DNA of 64,000 nt from Parafannyhessea umbonata. GTDB lineage: Bacteria; Actinomycetota; Coriobacteriia; Coriobacteriales; Atopobiaceae. The notes beneath the pieces were generated by a model, which made no database searches, was not told the origin of the DNA, and saw nothing but the letters and a program-made list of their open reading frames with translations. A program made the position numbers and the translations under genes. Below, piece after piece: positions 17,454 through 26,396 of this stretch. Numbering within the stretch: the stretch's first letter is position 1; each line of letters begins with the position of its first letter. The stretch spans positions 1,054,001-1,118,000 of the forward strand of contig NZ_LT629759.1 in the NCBI RefSeq assembly GCF_900105025.1, read 5' to 3'.

Positions 17454-19277
17454 CTACTCCCCTGCCGCGGGAGCCTCCTCCGCCTGGCGGATCCACTCCG
17501 CAGGCATCATCCAGCCGTGCTGGTCCGTGTGCAGGAGCTTCTCGGCACGCTCGCTCAAAGGCTCGCCAAAGTACTCCTTGTAGCACCTCACGATGTCCGG
17601 GTTCTCGTAGGAGTTGCGGTACTTCGCCACGCGGTCCAGGCCGTACAGCACCTTGCCGCGGGCCCCCGCAAGCTCCTCGCCGTCGTGAATCGGCTGCCCG
17701 CCGCCGCCCACGCATCCACCGGGACATGCCATGACCTCGACGAAGTCGTAGCTCACCTCGCCGCTGACGATGGCGTCGCACAGGTCCTTCGCGTTCTGCA
17801 GGCCGGACGCCACCGCGACGCGGACCTTGGTGCCGTCCATGTCAAACGTGGCCTCCTTCCAGCCCCTCAGACCCCTGACCTCGTCAAACATGTCGTCCTT
17901 CGGCACCTTGCCCGTCACGATGTGGTACGCGGTCCTCAGGGCCGCCTCCATGACGCCGCCGGTCGCGCCAAAGATGATGGCGGCGCCCGTGCCGTAGCCA
18001 AGCGGCTCGTCAAACGGCTCGGGCTCGAGGTTCGCCACGTCCACGTGGTCGGCGCGCAGCATGCGCGAAACCTCGCGCACTGTCAGCACGCAGTCCACGT
18101 CCGGCTCGCCGCAGGCGTCGTTCATGTTGGGATACGCGCACTCCGCCTTCTTCGCGACGCATGGCATGATGGAGAGCGAGAAGATCTTGTGCGGGTCGAT
18201 TCCCAGCATCTCGGCGTAGTAGCTCTTCACCACGGCGCCAAACATCTGCTGTGGGCTCTTGCTCGTCGAGACGTCGTCCACCAGCTCCGGGTAGTGCGCC
18301 TTCACGAAGCGCACCCAGCCCGGGCAGCACGACGTGAACATGGGGAAGCCAGAGCCGCCGTTCGCGTTTCTGCGCATGTGCTCCAGGAGCTCGGTCCCCT
18401 CCTCCATGATGGTGAGGTCCGCCGAGAAGTCCGTGTTCACGATGTAGTCAAATCCCATCGGGCGCAGCGCCGCCACCATGTGCTGGATGGTTGCCTTCTC
18501 GTCCGAAAGCCCCCAGTGCTCGGCCCAGCTCGTCCTGACAGAGGGCGCTATCTGCACGATCGTGGTGACGTCCGGGTCGGCGAGGGCGTCGTACACGCGC
18601 ATGACGTCGTCGCGCTCGCGCAGGGCGCCCGTCGGGCAGTGTGTGATGCACTGGCCGCACAGCGTGCAGTCCACGTCGTGGATGTTCGCGCCGCCCGCCA
18701 CGTCCACCAGGGTGTGGGTCGCGCGGTTCGTGATGCCCCAGACGTGGGACGCCTGCACCTTGTCGCAGATCTGGATGCAGCGCATGCAGCGTATGCACTT
18801 GTCGTTGTTGCGGATGAGCGGGAAGTCGTGCGGCCACGGGCTGTTCGCGAGGATGGTCTTGTATGGGAAGTCGATGATTCCCAGGTCGTTCGAGACCTCT
18901 GCAAGCTTGCAGTTGCCACCCCTCGCGCACGTGGTGCACGTGGTGTCGTGCTGCGCCAGCAGCAGCATCACGTTCTCGCGACGGGCGAGGCGCACCTTCG
19001 GGCTGTTCGTCTTGATGCGCATTCCGTCCAGCACGTAGTTGTTGCACGAGGCCACGAGCTGGTCCACGCCCTCGACCTCGACCACGCACACGCGGCACGA
19101 GCCTATCTCGTTTATGCCCTTCAGGTAGCAGAGCGTCGGGACGTTCTGCCCCGCCTTGCGGCATGCGTCCAGGATGGTCGCGTTGCCGGGAACCTGCACC
19201 TGCCTGCCGTCGACCGTGACGGTCACGATTCTCTCCGCGTCCTTCGCGGAGACCTTGGTCTTAAGCTGCTCTACCAT
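17454..19277 (-). CDS. [FeFe] hydrogenase catalytic subunit (M3-like, four accessory clusters)
   Basis: 607 residues. N-terminal [2Fe-2S] domain (cysteines in TLCYLKG, GSCRVC, ASCNN), a His-Cys [4Fe-4S] site (QHDTTCTTCARGGNC), two further [4Fe-4S] sites (CIRCMRCIQIC and CTLCGQCITHC), then the H-cluster domain. All three H-cluster motifs are canonical: TSCCPGW near residue 314 (including the proton-transfer Cys), MPCVAKKAE near 371 and MACPGGCVGGGG near 518. It should therefore be a catalytically competent H2-forming or H2-oxidising enzyme, not a sensory homologue. Overlaps the upstream oxidoreductase gene by 7 bases. Maturases HydE/F/G are not in the window. Confidence 0.94.
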   Translation of the reverse strand: MVEQLKTKVSAKDAERIVTVTVDGRQVQVPGNATILDACRKAGQNVPTLCYLKGINEIGSCRVCVVEVEGVDQLVASCNNYVLDGMRIKTNSPKVRLARRENVMLLLAQHDTTCTTCARGGNCKLAEVSNDLGIIDFPYKTILANSPWPHDFPLIRNNDKCIRCMRCIQICDKVQASHVWGITNRATHTLVDVAGGANIHDVDCTLCGQCITHCPTGALRERDDVMRVYDALADPDVTTIVQIAPSVRTSWAEHWGLSDEKATIQHMVAALRPMGFDYIVNTDFSADLTIMEEGTELLEHMRRNANGGSGFPMFTSCCPGWVRFVKAHYPELVDDVSTSKSPQQMFGAVVKSYYAEMLGIDPHKIFSLSIMPCVAKKAECAYPNMNDACGEPDVDCVLTVREVSRMLRADHVDVANLEPEPFDEPLGYGTGAAIIFGATGGVMEAALRTAYHIVTGKVPKDDMFDEVRGLRGWKEATFDMDGTKVRVAVASGLQNAKDLCDAIVSGEVSYDFVEVMACPGGCVGGGGQPIHDGEELAGARGKVLYGLDRVAKYRNSYENPDIVRCYKEYFGEPLSERAEKLLHTDQHGWMMPAEWIRQAEEAPAAGE

Positions 19278-21094
19278 TCCACGATCCTCCCGCCACGGAA
19301 CGCACCGTATCCAAAGTGGTCGCAACGCAGGCACCTGGAGCACTCCTGCATAACCTCCTCGGTCGTGAGGCCGTTCTCGATCTCGTCAAAGTCGCCCTTG
19401 CGTTCCTCCGCCTCGCGGAAGGTGGTCTCGCAGCGACCGCACTCCATCTTGCCCTGGAACTGCACCTGCGGGATGTCCACGTCGAGCTCGATCTTGTGCT
19501 CGAAGCCCAGGTAGCTGTCAATGTTGCCCGCGGCGACCTTGCCGGCGTTGATTGCACGGATCACGGTGGCGGGGCCGGTCTGACAGTCGCCACCCGAGAA
19601 CACGCCGTCGAGCCCAGGCACCTCGGCCGCGGCGTCGGTCACGATTCGTCCCCACTTCGTCTGGACGCCGCGCTCCTCGAACGGCTTCGAGTCGATCGCC
19701 TGGCCAATGGCCACCATCACGCGCTCGCAGGGGATGGTCACCTCCGGCTTGTCCGCGGGACGTGGAGAAGGACGGCCCCTCTTCACCTCACCGATGATCT
19801 GGGGCTGCACCACGAGGCCGTTCACCTTGCCGTCCTCGCCGACGGAGATGCGAAGCGGGGCATTCAGCTCCAGCAGCTCGCAGCCCTCCGCCTGGGCGCC
19901 GGCGATCTCCTCGTCCTGCGCGGTCATGTCGGCCACGCGACGGCGATAGATGATGGAGACCTTCTCCGCGCCGCAGCGCACGCTCGTGCGCGCGACGTCC
20001 ATCGCGACGTTGCCGCCGCCCACGACGCAGACGCGCTGGCCGGTGTAGTCCGGCATCTCGCCGTCGCCCACGGCCCTCAGCATCTGCACGGCAGACTCGA
20101 CGCCATCGGCGTCCTCGCCCTCGAGCCCCAGCTTCTTGTCGGCGTGGGCGCCGATTGCCAGGTACACGGCGTCGTACTTCTCGCGCAGTGCCGCGACGTC
20201 CGTCACGGGCGAGTCGAGCTCTACGTCGATGCCGCGGTCCAAGATCCACTGGATCTCGCCCTCCAGGCGCTCGCGCGGGAGCCTGTACGCCGGGATGCCG
20301 TAGCGCAGCATGCCACCAAGATGGTGTCGCTGCTCCAGGATCGTGACGTGATGCCCCATGAGCGTGAGGTAGTAGGCACAGCTCAGGCCGGCCGGGCCAC
20401 CTCCCACGACCGCGATGCTCTTCCCGGTGGGCTCCGCCATGCTGGGAGCGTAGTCCCCCTCCATGTGCTCGCATGCATAGCGTTTGATGGCACGGATGTT
20501 CATCGGGTCGTCCACCATGCCGCGACGACAGTTCATCTCGCACGGGTGCTCGCACACGAGGCCGCAGACCAGCGGCAGCGGGTTGTCCTTGCGAATGAGC
20601 CTCACGGCGTCGGTGTTCCTGCCGGCGCGCACGAGCGCTATGTAGCCCGGGATGTCGACGCCTGCCGGGCAGCCAGACACGCACGGCACGAGCTGGGACT
20701 GAGTAAATCCACAGGCACGCTGTGTGACGTGTTGAACGAAGTCATCGTGGAAGCCGCGGATGGCCTTCAACGCCATTGCGCCCGCCTCGTAGCCGATGGC
20801 GCAGTCGGCGGAAAGGTAGATGCTCCTCGCAAGCCGCTCGATGTCGTCGAGCGTCTGCATGGTGGCCTTGCCGGTGAGCACGTCCGACAGCATGTGCCTA
20901 AGCATCCTTAGACCCACGCGGCACGGCGTGCACTTGCCGCAGCTCTGCGTCGAGCACATGTCGACAAAGGCCATCGTGAACTCCACCGGGCATGGCGCCA
21001 GCGAGCTCACCGCGAGGCGACGACCAACCGCGTCGTGCAGCTCGTCCATGATCTGCTGCGCCTCGCTGCGTTCCATTACGTGCATTCTTGCCAT
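19271..21094 (-). CDS. NAD(P)-binding FAD oxidoreductase fused to NuoF-type cluster domain
   Basis: 607 residues. The N-terminus (about 1-125) resembles the C-terminal [4Fe-4S] domain of NuoF/HydB proteins, with SCGKCTPCRVG. Next comes the ferredoxin-like GltD/NfnB cluster domain (CVSGCPAGVDIPGY, CGLVCEHPCEMNC), then two Rossmann sites (VVGGGPAGLSCAYY for FAD and VVGGGNVAMDVART for NAD(P)), and a C-terminal Cys cluster (ECGRC, CSRCLRC). It overlaps the hydrogenase gene and so almost surely forms its NAD(P)H-linked partner. Whether the pair bifurcates electrons with ferredoxin is inference. GGGGGA precedes the ATG. Confidence 0.9.
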   Translation of the reverse strand: MARMHVMERSEAQQIMDELHDAVGRRLAVSSLAPCPVEFTMAFVDMCSTQSCGKCTPCRVGLRMLRHMLSDVLTGKATMQTLDDIERLARSIYLSADCAIGYEAGAMALKAIRGFHDDFVQHVTQRACGFTQSQLVPCVSGCPAGVDIPGYIALVRAGRNTDAVRLIRKDNPLPLVCGLVCEHPCEMNCRRGMVDDPMNIRAIKRYACEHMEGDYAPSMAEPTGKSIAVVGGGPAGLSCAYYLTLMGHHVTILEQRHHLGGMLRYGIPAYRLPRERLEGEIQWILDRGIDVELDSPVTDVAALREKYDAVYLAIGAHADKKLGLEGEDADGVESAVQMLRAVGDGEMPDYTGQRVCVVGGGNVAMDVARTSVRCGAEKVSIIYRRRVADMTAQDEEIAGAQAEGCELLELNAPLRISVGEDGKVNGLVVQPQIIGEVKRGRPSPRPADKPEVTIPCERVMVAIGQAIDSKPFEERGVQTKWGRIVTDAAAEVPGLDGVFSGGDCQTGPATVIRAINAGKVAAGNIDSYLGFEHKIELDVDIPQVQFQGKMECGRCETTFREAEERKGDFDEIENGLTTEEVMQECSRCLRCDHFGYGAFRGGRIVEW

Positions 21095-21140
21095 AGTTCC
21101 CCCAATCGTGGCAAGTCATCGGGAGCCTCGTCAGCTCCCC

Positions 21141-21172
21141 AAAAAACAGGGGGACGCCGGACAGCGCCCCCC
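21141..21172 (-). terminator. Terminator after pckA, in front of the hydrogenase operon
   Basis: Minus strand: GC-rich stem (GGGGGGCGC region with GCGTCCCCC) followed by TGTTTTTTG. A second hairpin, GGGAGC/GCTCCC at 21121-21139, lies between it and the hydrogenase operon start codon at 21094. Only about 45 bp remain for a promoter after the terminator, so it may instead sit inside the hydrogenase leader. Confidence 0.8.
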
Positions 21173-21275
21173 TCAATAACCTATATGACTAGCGATTGAT
21201 GGTCATTTTTCCATCGGTAGAATGTCATAAATCGACGGTGAACAACCAGCCAGCTACATATCCTCGGCAAAACCA

Positions 21276-22877
21276 CTACTTCGACAGCGGATGCGGACCT
21301 GCCGCACGCACCTCCTCCGTCATGGAGGTCAGGCGCTTCTGGGCGTTCTCCTCGAACATGCGCGCGAGCTTCTCCGCGGTCTTCTCGTACGCGTCGGCGT
21401 CCGCCCACGTAGCCTGCGGGTTCAGGAGCTCGGCGGGAACGCCGGGGCACTCCGTCGGCACGTCCACGTTAAAGCGGTCGTCGTGCACGAACTCGCACTC
21501 GTCGATGATGCCGGACTGCGCAGCCTCGACCATGCGGCGCGTGTACTTCAGCTTCACGCGGCTGCCCACGCCGTAGGGACCGCCGCTCCAGCCGGTGTTC
21601 ACCAGGTAGACGCGGGTGCCGCCCGTGCTGATGCGCTTGCCGAGCATCTTTGCGTACACCATGGGGTCAAGCGGCATGAACGGCTCGCCAAACAGCGAGG
21701 AGAACGTGGGCGTCGGCTCCTTGATGCCGCGCTCCGTGCCGGCGACCTTCGAGGTGAAGCCGGTCATGAAGTGGTACATGGCCGAGTTCTCGTCCAGCTT
21801 CGAGATCGGGGGCAGCACGCCGAACGCGTCGCACGTGAGGAAGATCACGACGTCCGGGGTGCGCTTCGCGACGCCCTTGACCACGGCGTTGTCGATAAAC
21901 TCCACGGGATACGCGACGCGGCCGTTCTCCGTGAGCGAGGTGTCGAAGTAGTCGGGCTTGCGCGTCTTCGCGTCGATCACGACGTTCTCGCAGATGGAGC
22001 CGAACTTGATCGCGTTAAAGATCTGAGGCTCGGTCTCGGGCGTGATGTTGATGGTCTTCGCGTAGCAGCCGCCCTCGATGTTGAAGACGGAGTCGTCCGC
22101 CCAGCCGTGCTCGTCGTCGCCAATGAGGAGCCTGTCCTCCGCGGCGGAAAGCGTGGTCTTGCCCGTGCCGGAAAGGCCAAAGAACACCGTGGTGCCGTGG
22201 CTGCGGGGGTTCATGTTGCACGAGCAGTGCATGCTCAGGACGTTGTTCTCGACCGGGAGCAGGTAGTTCATCATCGAGAAGATCGACTTCTTGATCTCGC
22301 CGGAGTACTGTGTGCCAACGACCAGGATCTCGTGGCGCTCGAAGTTGAGGAGCACCGCGGCCTCGGAGTTCGTGCCGTACTCCTTCGGGTCGAGCTTCAG
22401 CATGGGTGCGGCCATCACGACGAAGTCCGCGTCGCCAAAGTTCTCACGCTCCTCCTTCGTCGGGCGCACGAGCATCTGTCTCATGAAGAGCGCCTGGCTC
22501 GCAAGCTCGCACAGTCCCAGCACCTTGCGGGCGTAGCGGCGGTCGGCGCCCGCAAGCGCGTGGACCATGAAGATCCTGCGCTCCGAGAGGTAGCCGATGA
22601 CCTCTGCCCTGATCTTCTCGTATCCCTCGACCGTGAAAGGCGCGTTCACGCTGCCCCACGCGATCTTGTCGTGGACGTCGGGCGTGTCGACGATGAAGCG
22701 GTCGTGCGGGGAGCGGCCCGTGTACGCGCCGGTTATGACGCGCAGGCTTCCCGTCTCAGTGAGGGTTCCCTCTCCGCGCTCGAGCGCCTTCTCGACGAGC
22801 GCCGCCGTGGAGCCGTCGATGACCGTCCTGTCATCGGTGTGGTTGATGCCGTACTTTGCAAGCTCCTCAATTACCAT
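21276..22877 (-). CDS. pckA: Phosphoenolpyruvate carboxykinase (ATP)
   Basis: 533 residues, the size of the ATP-dependent family. Interconverts oxaloacetate plus ATP with PEP plus CO2 plus ADP. The P-loop GLSGTGKTTLS and the kinase-2-like LIGDDEHGW metal site are clear, as are RSPHDRF near the N-terminus and the CNMNPRSHG stretch. TGGAGG is 5 bases before the ATG; 14 codons further upstream in frame lack such a site. In fermenters this enzyme often runs toward oxaloacetate, fixing CO2; direction here cannot be told. Confidence 0.96.
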   Translation of the reverse strand: MVIEELAKYGINHTDDRTVIDGSTAALVEKALERGEGTLTETGSLRVITGAYTGRSPHDRFIVDTPDVHDKIAWGSVNAPFTVEGYEKIRAEVIGYLSERRIFMVHALAGADRRYARKVLGLCELASQALFMRQMLVRPTKEERENFGDADFVVMAAPMLKLDPKEYGTNSEAAVLLNFERHEILVVGTQYSGEIKKSIFSMMNYLLPVENNVLSMHCSCNMNPRSHGTTVFFGLSGTGKTTLSAAEDRLLIGDDEHGWADDSVFNIEGGCYAKTINITPETEPQIFNAIKFGSICENVVIDAKTRKPDYFDTSLTENGRVAYPVEFIDNAVVKGVAKRTPDVVIFLTCDAFGVLPPISKLDENSAMYHFMTGFTSKVAGTERGIKEPTPTFSSLFGEPFMPLDPMVYAKMLGKRISTGGTRVYLVNTGWSGGPYGVGSRVKLKYTRRMVEAAQSGIIDECEFVHDDRFNVDVPTECPGVPAELLNPQATWADADAYEKTAEKLARMFEENAQKRLTSMTEEVRAAGPHPLSK

Positions 22878-23034
22878 TGGACCTCCAAAAGACGAACATG
22901 GACTCTTCACATATGACATTTTGAACCTATCACCACCAAGTTAGGAGAGAGTTTACAATCAAGTCATCCGCAAGATTCTGCGGCCGAGAGGATCTGCCAT
23001 CCGCGCCTTGGGCCGCATGCCAGAAGGAGGAGTC

Positions 23035-23916
23035 ATGTCGTTGCACTCGTGCGAGGCCGGCGGCCTCGCGTTCACGGTCGATTCCAAGGGAGCGCAGCTC
23101 ATGAGCCTGCGCAAGGACGGGCGCGAGTACCTGTGGCAGGGCGACGCCACGTGGTGGCCGCGCAGGGCACCCGTGCTCTTCCCCATCGTCGGCAACATCC
23201 GCGACGACCATGCATACTCCCAAAAGGGCGAGGTGCGCCTGGGACGCCACGGCCTCGCGCGCAACTGCGAGTTCGACGTGCTGGACTGCGCGGACGGCGC
23301 GCTGTCATTCCGCCTTCGCTCCTCCGCCGCGACGCGCGAGTCCTTCCCGTACGACTTCCAGCTCGACATGACCTATGCCGCCGCAGACGGGCGCCTCACC
23401 CAGACGTTTATGGTCACGAACGCCGGCGACGCCGATCTGCCGTTCGTGCTCGGCGGCCACCCCGCGTTCAACGTCCCCGTCGCGGCCGACGAGGGCGAGT
23501 CCTTCTCCGACTACCGCCTCGAGTTTTCGCAGCCGTGGACGTACGCGAGCCCACGCATCGACACATCGACCGGTCTGCTTAGCTTCCAAGACCGCTTCCA
23601 GCTCCTGGAAGACGCCGACACCCTCGCGCTGACGCACCGCCTGTTCGACGTGGACACGCTCGTGTTCGAGGACGTGCCCGGCCGGTCCGTGCGGCTCGTC
23701 GGCCCCGCCGGCCACGGCATGCAGGTCGACTTCGACGGCTTCGACTACCTGGGCGTCTGGTCCGCCGCAAACGACGCGCCGTTCGTGGCGCTCGAGCCCT
23801 GGACCGGCTGCGCCACCGCGACCGACGAGGACGACGAGTTCGAGCACAAGCGCGGCATGGCAACGCTTTCGCCGGGCGAGAAGCGCGCGTGGTCGTTCTC
23901 GCTCATGCCCCTGTAG
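23035..23916 (+). CDS. Aldose 1-epimerase family protein (LacX/YihR-like)
   Basis: 293 residues, AAGGAGG before the ATG. Galactose-mutarotase-like beta-sandwich: WWPRRAPVLFPIVGNIRDD near residue 45, GLARNCEF with the first catalytic-type His in RHGLAR, LGGHPAFNVP with the second His, and FVALEPWTG for the acidic residue. These proteins open and close the pyranose ring of aldoses or act on hexose 6-phosphates; this subgroup is not biochemically uniform. Monocistronic, convergent with the ABC exporter gene. Confidence 0.87.
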   Translation: MSLHSCEAGGLAFTVDSKGAQLMSLRKDGREYLWQGDATWWPRRAPVLFPIVGNIRDDHAYSQKGEVRLGRHGLARNCEFDVLDCADGALSFRLRSSAATRESFPYDFQLDMTYAAADGRLTQTFMVTNAGDADLPFVLGGHPAFNVPVAADEGESFSDYRLEFSQPWTYASPRIDTSTGLLSFQDRFQLLEDADTLALTHRLFDVDTLVFEDVPGRSVRLVGPAGHGMQVDFDGFDYLGVWSAANDAPFVALEPWTGCATATDEDDEFEHKRGMATLSPGEKRAWSFSLMPL

Positions 23917-23977
23917 GCTACGGCGGCAACGTCATTGAGTGTGCTGGACAACCCTTTTCCAACCAAGGCTACGAATG

Positions 23978-24015
23978 GTCCCCGCCGACGACGCAACCGA
24001 GCCGTCGGTAGGGAC
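23978..24015. terminator. Bidirectional terminator
   Basis: GTCCCCGCCGACG pairs with CGTCGGTAGGGAC around a 12-nt loop, with one mismatch and one G-U on either strand, between convergent genes. No strong T-run on either side (CTGTTTCAT on plus). Confidence 0.6.
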
Positions 24016-24046
24016 CTGTTTCATACCGCTTCACGCGAAATGGCGC

Positions 24047-25684
24047 CTATAGCCTTATCACCTTGTCGCAGACATCCAGCAACTCGTCGTCATGGGTGAC
24101 GACGATGGTAATCCTGTTGGCCTTGTCCCGTTTGAGCACGCTCGCAAGCGCAGCCCTGCTTTCGGCGTCGAGGGCAGAACTCGGCTCGTCCAGAAGAAGC
24201 ACCTCCGGACTCTTGAGCATGGCTCGCACGATGGAAACCTTCTGCTGTTCTCCACCCGAAAGAGCGGGATGCGTGTCGTCCAGGGCAAGCTGCATTCCAT
24301 CGGGGTTTCGAAGGACCTTCTGAAGGCCCACGTCTTCCGCAAGCGAAATCACGCGCGCCTCCTCTACGTCAGTGCCGCACAGCAGGGTGAGATTCTCCCA
24401 CAGGGTGCCGGAGACAATCGTGGGATGCTGGTCTACAAAGCCAATGGTGCTCTTACGCAGCTCGTACTGATCAAGATCCCCCAGTTGCTCGCCTCCGATA
24501 ACGACCTCTCCATCCACCGTACCGCGAAGCTCCCCTGCCATCGTGCGCAGCAGCGTTGTCTTACCTGATCCGTTTGTGCCCGTGATGCCATAGACGAGGC
24601 CCCTTGCGAAGTGCGCGTTAACGCCTTGCAGCGTGTAGGCGTCCTCTCCAGGCCAGCGTTGGCTCACTTCACTCAGCTCGATGGTCGGCACGGACCGTAC
24701 AGTTCCTGTCCCCACAGGCTCCTCGTCGAGCTTCTCGAGCTCATTCATACGCTCATAGTGGACCTTGGCGCCCTGCAGGTCTTTGCCGAAGGCGCCAAAC
24801 AGCGCCTGCACGGACGCGGCGATGGAACCGAAGTACCCGACTGCGGTTGCCACGTACCCAGGTTCCATCCGTCCGTTCGCGACCTCAAGAGCAGCGACAA
24901 GAACCACCGCGCTCGTGGACAGTCCTACGACGAGCTCATATGCCAGGGAAGCCCTCGCGCCTACCCTATTCGACTCGTACATGGTCTCCCTGACATCGAG
25001 AAATGCGTCATCGAGCCGTGATAGGCTGTTCCTAAACAGCGAGTTCCTACGAATGAACTCCGCAAGTAGCAGCTGTCTCAGCGCAACAGACGAATAGTTC
25101 GACATTTTTTGAACAAATTTGCTACTGGCATCGTGGAGGGACATCTTGAACGCCGCGACAACGATGGTGGATGCGACAGCTAAAACAAGCGAGGCAAAAA
25201 ACAGCGTCTGGCTTATCGAGCAGAGCACGGCAAGCATTATCAGCAGAAGGCACCCGTGTTCGAGGATTCCAGTCACGGCACTCATGAACCACATTGCGAG
25301 TCCATTGGAATCGTCGTCCAAGCGACGCCTCCAATAGCCTGGGTCGAAGTCCATATAAAACGTTACCGGTAAATGTTGAATATGACTGGTGGCGCCCCTC
25401 TCGATCTGATAGGAGGAATCCGCCTCGATATAGGTATAAAGCAGAGACGAGAGGTAATAGCAGACTGCCTGCACGCAATAGACCACTGCCAACAAAATGC
25501 AAAGTCCTATAAAGACGGTGGAGTCGCAGGACCTCCCGACAAGAAGGTTAATCACCACTCCAGTGAGATATGGCAGAAGAACCGAGCAGGTCATAGCAAT
25601 CAGGCATAGCAGAGAGTAGCCCATGAGCCTGCGTTTGACTTTTATGCTGTGCCAACAGTATGTGATGAGTTCAAGCATCGTCAC
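24047..25684 (-). CDS. ABC exporter, fused permease and ATPase
   Basis: 545 residues. About six membrane segments in residues 15-300 (type IV exporter fold), then a nucleotide-binding domain with Walker A GTNGSGKTTLL, signature LSGGEQQKVS, Walker B VLLLDEPSSALD and H-loop VVTHDD. GTG start with AAAGG 8 bases upstream; an ATG lies two codons later. Composition is clearly less GC-rich than the flanking genes and the gene stands alone beside about 700 bp of non-coding DNA, suggesting horizontal acquisition. Exported substrate unknown; peptide or drug export are both possible. As a half transporter it would act as a dimer. Confidence 0.88.
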   Translation of the reverse strand: MTMLELITYCWHSIKVKRRLMGYSLLCLIAMTCSVLLPYLTGVVINLLVGRSCDSTVFIGLCILLAVVYCVQAVCYYLSSLLYTYIEADSSYQIERGATSHIQHLPVTFYMDFDPGYWRRRLDDDSNGLAMWFMSAVTGILEHGCLLLIMLAVLCSISQTLFFASLVLAVASTIVVAAFKMSLHDASSKFVQKMSNYSSVALRQLLLAEFIRRNSLFRNSLSRLDDAFLDVRETMYESNRVGARASLAYELVVGLSTSAVVLVAALEVANGRMEPGYVATAVGYFGSIAASVQALFGAFGKDLQGAKVHYERMNELEKLDEEPVGTGTVRSVPTIELSEVSQRWPGEDAYTLQGVNAHFARGLVYGITGTNGSGKTTLLRTMAGELRGTVDGEVVIGGEQLGDLDQYELRKSTIGFVDQHPTIVSGTLWENLTLLCGTDVEEARVISLAEDVGLQKVLRNPDGMQLALDDTHPALSGGEQQKVSIVRAMLKSPEVLLLDEPSSALDAESRAALASVLKRDKANRITIVVTHDDELLDVCDKVIRL

Positions 25685-25694
25685 TACGCTACCT

Positions 25695-25743
25695 TTTGAT
25701 ATATGCGACTTAATTTCAGCTTACTTTGATATAAACTTCAGCT
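25695..25743 (-). promoter_or_regulatory. Direct repeats upstream of the ABC exporter
   Basis: TTTGATATA occurs at 25695-25703 and again at 25735-25743, a 40-bp period (about four helical turns), immediately upstream of the exporter start. This arrangement suits a response regulator or other activator binding on one face of the DNA. Confidence 0.4.
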
Positions 25744-25861
25744 CCCTACAAGTCTTACGCCCCTCTATTTGACATCGTTCGAGTGAAATTGAATTGCTTG
25801 CACATCGCAAACAGAATTTTCTACGATGATTAAGCAACTTCTTTATTGAGTGAATGACCTG

Positions 25862-26092
25862 TCAGTGCATCTGTTTACATAGTCCACGAATTACAGACAA
25901 CCCAATACCCATCAAATCGCCGTTAGCGTCCCAAAAAGTCTTTCCCTCGTTGCTCGAATTGCCTGGCGCAAAACCGCATCTCTCACTGAACAGAACACCT
26001 GCTTCCTGACATGAGATAGATGTATAAGATGAGATTTGGAAGACTGTCCACCACAACAATGTATCTGTGGTAATTGCAACTGATGGAGATCT
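25862..26092 (-). pseudogene. Possible remnant of a GHKL-type histidine kinase
   Basis: An open stretch of about 75 codons with no good start ends in the sequence MGIGLSVIRGLCKQMH, which resembles the G2 box and following helix of histidine kinase ATPase domains (GxGLGL type), then a stop. Blocked upstream by stop codons. If real, it is the broken 3' end of a sensor kinase that once accompanied the ABC exporter. The similarity is short and may be chance. Confidence 0.2.
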
Positions 26093-26396
26093 TCATCAGA
26101 TTACTTGCGACAAACCGAGTACACCATTTTTTTCAGCTACCAGTGGGAATCAATAGCAATGTCAGACGTGAGAAGCGCTCAGCTTCAACTCCGATGGACG
26201 GCATCTGCTTCCGTTCTGTCTGCCACGCCTCATCCCGAGTAGTACCTACATACGTTCGACACGTCTAGAGGCGAGGTAGCGAAAGCTCCGCCGGCGGGGA
26301 ATCAACCCTACCAGCAGAGCTTGTGCGCGACGCTTCTTCAAGGTCCCGTTTCTTGCGCTCTTCTCGCCCAGCGGCCCTTTGGCCGATGGCTGAACG

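Larger units (their letters stand above)
25685..26396. other. AT-rich non-coding or decayed region
   Basis: About 700 bp between the ABC exporter and ackA. It carries the exporter's upstream repeats, a possible kinase-like coding remnant (25862-26092) and, nearer ackA, a GC-rich patch with a small CGGCC/GGCCG hairpin just past the ackA stop. No intact gene is convincing. Low GC relative to both sides suggests that it belongs with the exporter as an acquired segment now eroding. Confidence 0.55.

Noticed and set aside
17313-19514. Open frame of more than 700 codons on the plus strand opposite the hydrogenase gene
   Set aside because: Antisense to a gene with all H-cluster motifs; no ribosome binding site or recognisable domain.
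26074-26268. 64-codon plus-strand frame between the ABC exporter and ackA
   Set aside because: No ribosome binding site, no recognisable motif, and odd composition.
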